Shown here: piece after piece, positions 56,201 to 62,347 of the stretch
Position numbering within the stretch: position 1 is the first letter of the stretch
How the letters are laid out: every line of letters begins with the position of its first letter
DNA from: Pyrinomonas methylaliphatogenes
GTDB taxonomy: Bacteria; Acidobacteriota; Blastocatellia; Pyrinomonadales; Pyrinomonadaceae
Reading direction: 5' to 3'
Assembly: GCF_000820845.2 (NCBI RefSeq)
Contig: NZ_CBXV010000004.1
Coordinates: 496,001 to 560,000, forward strand
DNA length: 64,000 bases
Translations under genes and position numbers: made by a program
The notes under the pieces: model-generated
Databases searched by the model: none
What the model saw: only the letters and a program-made list of their open reading frames with translations
What the model was told of the DNA's origin: nothing

Positions 56201-58532
56201 CGCGGCGGACGGATACAGGTTAGGGTCACAGAATCCGCCGGACAACACGACATGGGGAGTGAATCGGGTGGCGGTGCCGACGGATGTGTCGCCCGGCGCG
56301 GAAGTGACGTTTCAATTCACAGTGCGAGCACCGGCCACGGTTGGACAGTACAACTTCCAGTGGCAGATGGGGCAGGATGGAGCCGGGTGGTTTGGCGACG
56401 TGACGCCGAATGTAGTTGTCAACGTGGTGCCGCCGCCGAACCAAACGCCAGTGGCGGTTGCAGGCGGGCCGTACAGCGGGCAAGCGGGGCAAGCTGTTCA
56501 GTTCGATGGGCGCGGTTCATACGACCCGGATGGCCAGATCACGAGCTACGTGTGGATGTTCGGCGATGGAACGGGAGCGAGTGGAGCGACGCCTGTGCAC
56601 GCCTATTCGCAAGCTGGCACCTATACAGTGACGCTCACGGTGACGGACAACAATGGTGCGCAAGCGAGCGCACAGAGCACGGCGACCATCAGCAATCCGC
56701 CGCCCGCACCGACCCCGACGCCAACACCAACACCAACACCTACGCCGACACCACCGAATCGCAGGCCCATCGGCTGGCTTGATGGGATCGACAGCAATGG
56801 CATGGCCTTTGGTTGGACGCTTGATCCGGACGCGGCGGCCGAATCGATCGAGGTGCTTTTCTATGTCGATGGTCCAGCGGGCACAGGGCGGTTTGCTGGC
56901 ACGGCGCGTGCCAATCAGCCACGTCCGGATGTCAATCAGGTGACCGGCTATCCTGGCGATCATGGTTTCAATTGGCGGATAGGGGAGGAGTTTCGCGATG
57001 GAGTGAGTCATAGTTTGTGGGTTTATGGGGTTGACAGAGCGGGACAAGGTGGAGAGGTTGAGTTGTTATCGGGGGCGCCAAAGCAGTTTAGGCTGAGCCC
57101 TGGGGGAGTAACGCGCGACGGGCACGCGTCGTTGAGCTATGATGAAGCGAGCAACCGGATCAGCGTGGCTGGGTGGGAGTACGATGCGGCAGGCAATCAG
57201 ACGCGTATTCAGACAGGCAGTGGCGGGTGGCAGCGGCTAGAGTACGATGCGGCCGGTCGTCTGGTCAGAGTTAGAGATGAAGCAGGAGGTGTGCTGGCAA
57301 GCTACACGTATGGTGCGACGACCGAGAGATTGATCAGTGAGGAAGGGGATGTACGCACCTACTATCTGTGGAGCGGGAGCAGAGTCATCACAGAGTACAC
57401 GGAAGTCGGCAGTTCTACAGAGCCGGTCTGGACGAAGCAGTACGTCTATCTAGGTGCGAGACTGTTAGCGACAATCCACCCATCAGGTGAAGGAAATGAG
57501 AGAGTAGAATTCCATCATCCGGACAGGCTTGGGACACGACTAGTGACCAACAATCAAGATGGCTCGTACTATGAGCAGGTGACGCTGCCATTCGGAGTAG
57601 GACTCGAAGCTGAATCGAGTGGTGCGACGAACAGGCGGTTTACCTCGTATGATCGCTCGTCAGTGACAGGGTTAGACTATGCGGTGAATCGGCACTACGA
57701 TCCACAGCAAGGTAGATTCACGCAGGTCGATCCGATCGGGATGAAGTCGGTTGACCTGACCGATCCACAGACGTTGAATCTGTATGCCTACGTCAAGAAT
57801 GATCCGGTAAACTTCACCGATCCGAGTGGGTTATTGCGGGTTGCGGTGGTGGTCAACTGTCGGACGAACTGGGTGTGGAAGGAGCATGTGGAGGGTGGAG
57901 GCGATTGGTACGACAAGGGCGAGGTGTGCGAGTTGATGGTGATCGAGGTCGGTGGAGGAGGTGAGGTTGGTGGCGGCGGAGGCGGCGCGCCTGTGCCGGT
58001 GCAGAGGCAGAACAACGCGCCACAACAGAATGATTGTCAGCGGTTTGCCAGCATTGTTGAGCGAATTGCAAATGAAACTATCGGGTTACGTCCCGACATT
58101 CCGGGGTTAGATGTTCAGTTGTTCATGAATCGGATGGCTACTACATTCACTGAATTTCCTAGCGCCACGCTTCCAGCTGTAATTGGTCTTGAAGGGCGCA
58201 GTCGCCCTGCCATGACGTTTGGAAGCAGCGGATTTGCTCGACCATATTTCGAGCCGGATGCTAATCAGGTGAGGCACGCAGTTGGTGGGCTGATCGCTGG
58301 TTACGTGGGAATTCCGCTTGATGATCCAGTATTTGGCCTGGGGATGAACAACAGAGAGAACCCTGCTGACCCTGTACATGGGGTGCCGGACATCAACTTG
58401 AACAATCAAACAGTGCCAATGGGGCGGAGATTAGCTATGAACGCTAATAGTCTCGCTGTTCGTGGACCCGTTGGCGCAGCAGCCGCGAGAGCGCTGGCAG
58501 ATTGGATCAGGAACACCCTTTGTGAGGGTTAA
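50298..58532 (+). CDS. Secreted RHS/YD-repeat protein with PKD and Ig insert and a variable C-terminal tip
   Basis: The ATG at 50298 (8 bases after AGGAGG; another ATG at 50292 is too close) gives 2744 residues. In order: a signal peptide (KRFLSIALVCMLPVAQAPAAP); an Ig-like domain (nt 50535-50790); the RHS opening NFQLAAPVVSLPGRGLSVAL; and many YD repeats to about 54520. A ~2.6 kb insert follows: a second Ig-like domain, PKD 1 (55170-55430), an NBR1-Ig-like domain, a GWFDGADC module, another NBR1-like domain, PKD 2 (56440-56700), a Thr-Pro stretch and a GWLDGIDS module. The RHS core resumes (NRISVAGWEYDAAGNQTRI) to YVKNDPVNFTDPSGL at about 57830. The last ~230 residues are an unrecognised tip after a poly-Gly hinge. 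Such shells enclose and release toxic tips. Confidence 0.88.
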   Translation: MTHSPRVVHRSVIEFGKRFLSIALVCMLPVAQAPAAPKMLHMQATVWWADVVFWLRAVEAGNRAKPRAELRQEQQSERAARLARLEILPGTATVVAGSRVVFTAIGRDRQGNPIGGLEVVWWCREVEGDKQWRLIGGAFDARVAGSYTVTAESGGLVAQASVTVTGENGQTSGGARRRALRARASRRVSSKDGPAARSSAEGAERAGSPDGSGVEQALMRPPDDSGWGEDNYWAADDPVNRVGDPPGYPQDDGAGSGNFQLAAPVVSLPGRGLSVALTLAYNSRVWTKAGNEISFDADRGWPAPGWALGFGKVVGMGLGGSMIIEPDGTRRAFTGSVTNYGNGTVYFTGHTTDGSLIDYQTHSYNGVISWAQAKLPNGTVVNYGAAGDGAVYPTQIIDASGNYITVAYVDNRGPRIQAVTDTLGRVIEFHYDANGLLTAVTGPGLGGAQRTLVRLHYRPLALNYGFTGLNVHVRASTVWVLDAIYYPATQTGYWFGDAESYSSYGMLAKVEEHRAMNFTAASLTEQGTVEPGLMTRRQVYNYTLGPDYSLTDAPTYTTLTESWASMDTDPAVTQYAIYQNASPRRVEITRPDGTKSIQYSFNAPNQYNDGLLYQDELRDASNNLLMRSAVTWERGAYDSPRPARIEITDERGQMTATEFSYGPAYNQVTETREYDYGGASLRRATRTEYETSANYTNRHIFNLARVVETYAGDGTTRLSRVEYVYDSATLQDAPGVVQHLPSHNPYAPPVELCQWQDDPNDPDYQNPGCVAWDPRCDGYVDQIYVCDTYPQYDPSTAYRGNVTQIKKYVDAANLADPITETRRYDIAGNLVAASTSCCEQTSWNYTVDTQYAYPQGQTRGAADASGPRVTTSTVYDFSTGLVLSTTDANGRTSQTVYDANTLRPQMVYAPTGAYTAYAYDDVAMVVSETTRTADGAIASQSVRRLSGLGQIKREEALAPGGAWDVVESQYDELGRLWRQTRPYRAGQEQPQWSETVYDTLGRVVLVRMPDGSEARVFYNESQRPDVASNEPGQTERHVDAWGRQRWLRSDADGRLVEVVEPNPQGDGSVWSGGLATRYVYDPLGNLVEVVQGAQRRRFRYDSLGRLTHQKLAEQTATLNDAGQYVGNGSWGEVFAYDERSNLIWRVDARGVRTVFNYNGDPLNRLQSVTYDTSGAGQPVAPAATVRYEYMTTGDLTRVRRVVAEGVSTEEYEYDGEGRVSRQRVILATRPNHPLETDYLYDTLDRVTDVRYPAQYGLGTAPRKVVHHDYDVASRLSSLKVDGTPFASNLQYNAASQTTSLTVGSGAGQSVENYSYDPATGLLVNQQVLRGGTRLLDLSYDYVRPGTTGGRTGQLTRLINNLDRNKDKTYEYDMLGRLMRVTSGNNRWWQQYSYDRYGNRTRVDVGGQLALGAVEGAGQQSVGAASDKGKDASGARLIAMPKVELPTELLAWRLNPLEGLDPWRVVSDAPFSPFAGLWQATGTAQRVEIRPGNITLRVGERVRFQATAHDALGRAVQTGRLVWRAFDLGTGRPVVMPPTGEFTARRVGRYRLFAKHQAGPRAHAVWSSVTVTVIEARAGANTTKTSQATGDAAPREPNAATTVEPTRPNCPPEDPCYPTCDCGGWNEPPVAVPGGPYGGMAGQAIQFDGSGSYDPDGWITDYWWDFGDGNTGSGPTVPHSYAQAGTYTVQLTVRDDSGQMRSATTSVTVSAPPPAPYNNAAFVTQSVPTTLITGQGTAVSITMRNTGTTTWRAADGYKLGSQNPQDNTIWRDGRVMLPHDVAPGQEVTFEFSITAPAQAGTYNFQWRMVREGVEWFGDWTPNLAITVSEPPPQYEGWFDGADCVRLTGWTWDRVRPGVRQSVDLFVDGNFLARVVADQYRADLATAGIGDGQYGWSYALPESLRDRQTHTIVARIANSGYELGSSPRQVQCAPWRAASFVRQEVATEMVVGQQYNVSVTLRNSGSGVWRAADGYRLGSQNPPDNTTWGVNRVAVPTDVSPGAEVTFQFTVRAPATVGQYNFQWQMGQDGAGWFGDVTPNVVVNVVPPPNQTPVAVAGGPYSGQAGQAVQFDGRGSYDPDGQITSYVWMFGDGTGASGATPVHAYSQAGTYTVTLTVTDNNGAQASAQSTATISNPPPAPTPTPTPTPTPTPTPPNRRPIGWLDGIDSNGMAFGWTLDPDAAAESIEVLFYVDGPAGTGRFAGTARANQPRPDVNQVTGYPGDHGFNWRIGEEFRDGVSHSLWVYGVDRAGQGGEVELLSGAPKQFRLSPGGVTRDGHASLSYDEASNRISVAGWEYDAAGNQTRIQTGSGGWQRLEYDAAGRLVRVRDEAGGVLASYTYGATTERLISEEGDVRTYYLWSGSRVITEYTEVGSSTEPVWTKQYVYLGARLLATIHPSGEGNERVEFHHPDRLGTRLVTNNQDGSYYEQVTLPFGVGLEAESSGATNRRFTSYDRSSVTGLDYAVNRHYDPQQGRFTQVDPIGMKSVDLTDPQTLNLYAYVKNDPVNFTDPSGLLRVAVVVNCRTNWVWKEHVEGGGDWYDKGEVCELMVIEVGGGGEVGGGGGGAPVPVQRQNNAPQQNDCQRFASIVERIANETIGLRPDIPGLDVQLFMNRMATTFTEFPSATLPAVIGLEGRSRPAMTFGSSGFARPYFEPDANQVRHAVGGLIAGYVGIPLDDPVFGLGMNNRENPADPVHGVPDINLNNQTVPMGRRLAMNANSLAVRGPVGAAAARALADWIRNTLCEG

Positions 58533-58548
58533 CCGGAGGGCAAACATC

Positions 58549-59004
58549 GTGGAACGCAATCCAGGCTTTCGCGCGCTCGTCTGGACGTCGATAGTGACTG
58601 CCGCCATCGGCATAGGGGTGTTGTTCGTTGCACGCGCGCGTCACGAAGCGATCAGCAGCAACCCGAGCCAACCAGCGGCCTACGAAATCCTTTCCGACGA
58701 GATGGGGACTCTGATTTGTATTGGGGTTCCGGTAGATACAAACGAAGAACAGCTACGGGCGACGTTGGTCAAGGTTGCCGATGAGCATCAAGACGACGCG
58801 GCCAGAGATTACATGACGTCAATGTATCTTTGGGTGGAGGCTTATCTCGTCAAAGATGGGCAGCGGAGCCGCGTCCCTGCGGGAAGCTTACGAAGGTTCG
58901 TACCGCCCGGAAACGCTGAGGAAAGAAGAAGGATGAAGATCGATCGAGGGGCGTGGGATAGTTTTGCCATCACACTTGATGAGGCTAAACGCACTCTGCA
59001 GTGA
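58549..59004 (+). CDS. Small membrane-anchored protein, candidate RHS-tip immunity protein
   Basis: The GTG at 58549 follows CGGAGGG with good spacing and lies 16 bp after the RHS stop, giving 151 residues. It has one membrane segment near residues 13-29 (TSIVTAAIGIGVLFVARA) and a mixed alpha/beta soluble part with RATLVKVADEHQDDAARDYM. No family is recognised. Position right behind an RHS tip is where cognate immunity genes lie in polymorphic toxin loci, so that is my inference; it could equally be an assembly partner. Confidence 0.6.
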   Translation: MERNPGFRALVWTSIVTAAIGIGVLFVARARHEAISSNPSQPAAYEILSDEMGTLICIGVPVDTNEEQLRATLVKVADEHQDDAARDYMTSMYLWVEAYLVKDGQRSRVPAGSLRRFVPPGNAEERRRMKIDRGAWDSFAITLDEAKRTLQ

Positions 59005-59013
59005 CAAACGGTC

Positions 59014-59677
59014 CTGCAATCGTTCAACCGATACAGCTATTGTGAGAATGATCTGGTGTGTAGGTCCAGAAGGGTTAGTGCCGAAGATCATGTGTGAGGT
59101 GATAGGGAATAGTGAGACAGGCTATAACGTGTATTGTGTGTGGGGGATTGGAGATGGTTTAAATGAAGTTGGTGGCAAGGGTTGAGTAAATGAGGCTAAT
59201 GGCGGAGGCGGCGCGCCTGCTCCGCTGCAAGGCTCTGCTTCGCAGCCACATCCAGCGCCATCAGTCAGACCGGAGCAGAAGGAGTTCGATGATTGTGTGA
59301 AGCATGCCTATGCAGAGTATCGGAAACAGTGCCCGAAGACAACTGGCAACGCCATCGTCGGTGGCATTGGCTTGGGGTTGGGCGCAAGCTTCTTCATCGG
59401 AATTCGAGGGCTTGGGCTGGGCTTAAGGGGAGGGCAACATGCACTTGAGGACACCACGCTACCGTTTGTTGGGCGCTTGTTACAGGCGGGTGATGAACTA
59501 TCCAAAGGCTGGATATGGAGCGGTGCAGTTGGCGCTTTCAGTGGCAAGCTCGCTTGGGAGGCCATCAAACAAGCTTTTGCGAATGATCGGAAGTTGACGG
59601 AAGCTATAGGAGAATTGCAAGAAGAAGTATCCTTTGGCCGAACACCGGATCCCGTTCTTCACGATATGAGGAGGTAG
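59014..59677 (+). pseudogene. Displaced RHS C-terminal module (orphan tip 2), core end degraded
   Basis: The DNA encodes LQSFNRYSYCEND, the end of an RHS core, then loses frame by one base near 59055 and resumes with PEGLVPKIMCEVIGNSETG. An in-frame TGA at 59183-59185 interrupts the linker. After it the frame stays open to TAG 59675-59677, with the hinge GGGGAPAPLQGSAS and a tip of ~125 residues that contains a glycine-rich hydrophobic stretch (AIVGGIGLGLGASFFIGI). The core differs from that of the big RHS gene upstream, so this is a tip from another RHS allele. Without a start it is likely silent, but could be recombined onto the full gene. Confidence 0.75.
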
Positions 59678-59678
59678 C

Positions 59679-59984
59679 GTGGATGAGTCAACGTGGCAGG
59701 GTGCGCTGTTTACACGCCAGTTCGTTTTGATTTTTCTCGCCGTGTTCATCGTGTGGGGAGTGCTGGAAATGATCGGCGGGCTGCTGCTGCTCAAGGGAAA
59801 GAAGCTAGAAGAGCGGATCTTCGGGCGGCTCTTTTTACGTGGGATGGCGACATTCTTTTTCAGCTTGCTCTCGCTAGGGATTCTGTTGACAGGCGGCGAG
59901 ATCGATCCAGAAGCGCTGTTGTTCATCACGATCGGGATGTACGTGGTGGCGGAGTACGCCATCTGGCGCGCACTCAAACGGTGA
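59679..59984 (+). CDS. Small three-segment membrane protein, candidate immunity for orphan tip 2
   Basis: The GTG at 59679 is 2 bp after the orphan-tip stop and behind GAGGAGG. The 101-residue product has three hydrophobic segments (VLIFLAVFIVWGVLEMIGGL, ATFFFSLLSLGILLTGG, LLFITIGMYVVAEYAIW). The tight spacing to the tip mimics toxin-immunity pairs; a membrane immunity protein would suit a membrane-active tip, consistent with the hydrophobic stretch there. No family is recognised. Confidence 0.55.
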   Translation: MDESTWQGALFTRQFVLIFLAVFIVWGVLEMIGGLLLLKGKKLEERIFGRLFLRGMATFFFSLLSLGILLTGGEIDPEALLFITIGMYVVAEYAIWRALKR

Positions 59985-60003
59985 TCCTGCGACGAGGAAG
60001 TGA

Positions 60004-60228
60004 ATGCTGAAGCTGGCAGACCTCAAATTCAATCTCTGGCGAGCGATGAATAGAAGGTGGGTGGTAGGTTTGCGGGATGAAAGCAGCGAACTGGCGATCA
60101 ATGGCGGGGGGCGAGGAGTCACCATCGTTGCCCGTTATGACGAGCAAGTGTGGGGAGTATGTTTGCTTCGTCTTCGATGGTTTATACTTGCTGAGCAAAC
60201 GAAGTCGGAGCAGAAGAGAGGGGGATGA
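60004..60228 (+). CDS. Hypothetical protein of 74 residues, doubtful
   Basis: The frame starts at the ATG at 60004, with GAGGAAG close upstream, and overlaps the start of the DUF433 gene by 4 bp. The product (LADLKFNLWRAMNRRWVVGL, later VARYDEQVWGVCLLRLRW) has no recognised family. It may be real or chance. Confidence 0.3.
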   Translation: MLKLADLKFNLWRAMNRRWVVGLRDESSELAINGGGRGVTIVARYDEQVWGVCLLRLRWFILAEQTKSEQKRGG

Positions 60229-60548
60229 GCTTTATGAACCGAGCGACAGCTTACGAGCACATCGTTCTTGACGAGGCTGGCGTGCCGACGATCGAAGGGA
60301 CGACGATGAAGGTCGTCGAGTTAGTGTTGGAGATGTTGGCTTATGGGTGGAGTGCTGAGGAGTTGCAGTTTCAGCATCCATACTTGACGTTAGGGCAGAT
60401 CCATTCAGCATTGGCTTACTATTGGGATCATCGAGAGGAGTTCGAACGCGAGATCGAGCGACGGCTAGAGCGGGTTGAGCAGATTAGGCGTGATGTTGGT
60501 CCGTCGGAGTTGGTCGAGCGTCTCAGGAAGAGAGGGTTGCTGGCATAG
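60225..60548 (+). CDS. DUF433-domain antitoxin
   Basis: The 107-residue protein has the DUF433 winged helix: ATAYEHIVLDEAGVPTIEGT, the helix VVELVLEMLAYGWSAEELQ, and HPYLTLGQIHSALAYYWDH with the recognition helix. The C-terminal charged helix probably blocks the toxin. A second ATG at 60234 has better spacing behind GAGAGGGGG than the one at 60225. Its stop overlaps the next start by one base (TAGTG). DUF433 proteins are paired with DUF5615 PIN-like partners in VapBC-type modules, as here. Confidence 0.85.
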   Translation: MSFMNRATAYEHIVLDEAGVPTIEGTTMKVVELVLEMLAYGWSAEELQFQHPYLTLGQIHSALAYYWDHREEFEREIERRLERVEQIRRDVGPSELVERLRKRGLLA

Positions 60549-60895
60549 TGTCGGTCATTCTCTACATGGATGTTCACATCCCACGGGCAATCAGTGTTGG
60601 ACTGCGCGCGCGCGGCGTTGAGGTGATAACAGCGCAGGAGGACGGAGCTGCGGAATTAGATGACGCGGCACTGCTCGATCGAGCGACCGAGATCGGCTGC
60701 CCACTCTATAAGCAAGATGATGATTTATTGGCCGAAGCGCATCGGCGGTGGCTTGCCGGGGAGCGGTTTGCTGGGGTTATTTACTCGCATCAATTGCGCA
60801 GTCCGATTGGCAAATGCATTGCCGCTCTCGAATTAATTGCAAAGGCTTGTGATCCTGCTGATTTGGAGAACAGGATCGAATTCATTCCGTTCTAG
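60548..60895 (+). CDS. DUF5615 PIN-like toxin (predicted RNase)
   Basis: The 115-residue protein starts with GTG and has the PIN-like layout: YMDVHIPRAISVGLRARGVE with the first acidic residue, AALLDRATEIGCPLYKQDDDLL with the acidic cluster, and a closing hydrophobic strand-helix. These acidic residues are the presumed metal site for RNA cleavage. It is coupled to the DUF433 gene. The pair separates two RHS fragments and so may have been inserted among the tips. Confidence 0.85.
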   Translation: MSVILYMDVHIPRAISVGLRARGVEVITAQEDGAAELDDAALLDRATEIGCPLYKQDDDLLAEAHRRWLAGERFAGVIYSHQLRSPIGKCIAALELIAKACDPADLENRIEFIPF

Positions 60896-61811
60896 CTGTT
60901 ACTCAACTACCGCACACGCAGAGTTTTCTCACGATCAATGTCTTTACTTTCGTTATGTGGTGAACTGCGGGACAGTGCGGCAGATAGACAAGGTGGTAGG
61001 TTACAGTCGGGACCAAGCCGGGCAGGTGGTGGCGGTGACGGGGGCGAACCGTGGCGGGGAGAGAGTGTATGCGCAGAAGATTCGGTATCGGGCTTCGGGG
61101 TTGGTGAAGCAGGTGAGCTACGGGAATGGGCGACTGAACTTCGTGGATCCGATGGGTATGTTTAGACAAGGGCCATGTCGCAGTGGATACGACTACGCAA
61201 CCGGTGCGTGTCGGGACACGGACGGAGGCGGTGGAGGAGTTAATTGGTTGCTGTGGCGATCTTACTTTGGCAGTAGTCCACAGCCCTCCATCTCGGACGA
61301 TTGGAGCGGAGGTGGTGGCGGCGGAGGCGGCGCGGCTGCGCCGGTGCTGACTCAGACTGTGTCGATTAAGGGCCCTTGTAATGTGCCGGACTTTGCTAGT
61401 CTTTCTCAGGTAAAACAGAGTCAATTAGAGCAACTCGGGGTAAGCGCGAGTCAGTGGAATAGCTTGAGCAATAATCAACGGCTTGGATTTTTCAATGTTA
61501 CCGGAGCCATCGCTGCCGCAGGGCTGTCACTGAGCGGATGGAGAGTACATTGGGATGCCGGAGGTATTCAGCAAGATCGTACGATCTTCGTTGCTGGTGC
61601 AGGGGCCACCAATTTATTAGTTCAAGTACAAGCATCAAATTCTTTCTCCCGCGACATTGGAGGTAGGCATGGAGCACACAGTGAGAGCTACCGACGGAAT
61701 GTGTTCAGCAAGAGTTTGCAGCTTTCTTTCACTCGCGATGGTAAGTACCTTGATGCAGACATTGACCGCTTCTCGCCATTGGCCGTTGATCGGCTATCCC
61801 ATGATAGGTAA
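60896..61811 (+). pseudogene. RHS fragment with internal deletion and truncated tip (orphan tip 3)
   Basis: From about 60960 the frame encodes YD-repeat sequence (VVGYSRDQAGQVVAVTG, IRYRASGLVKQVSYGNG) and jumps directly to the core end LNFVDPMGMFRQ near 61135, so the usual core of ~150 residues is missing. A Gly-rich hinge follows (DDWSGGGGGGGGAAAPV), then a ~160-residue tip which ends in SFTRDGKYLDADIDRFSP and stops soon after, at TAA 61809. The tail looks truncated. There is no start codon with signals, and no immunity-like gene follows. It is probably a silent remnant. Confidence 0.72.
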
Positions 61812-61895
61812 AATGTTTCATCGGAGCGTCGTGTGCGGCTGTAAGACGCGTGTTCCGGCACGCGCGACACCGCAAAACGATCGAATGGATTAGAC

Positions 61896-62205
<310 letters not shown>

Positions 62206-62347
62206 GCCTGTCACAATGACACTACCGGCAACCCGAGAGGGGCCGATGTCTTTTGTTGCTCTTGCACGAGCCTCGACGGCGGGGCGCCGAAACTAGTATT
62301 ACTTCGTTTACCATCAACTATCGCGGAAAAGGAGGCAAACTCTCGCC

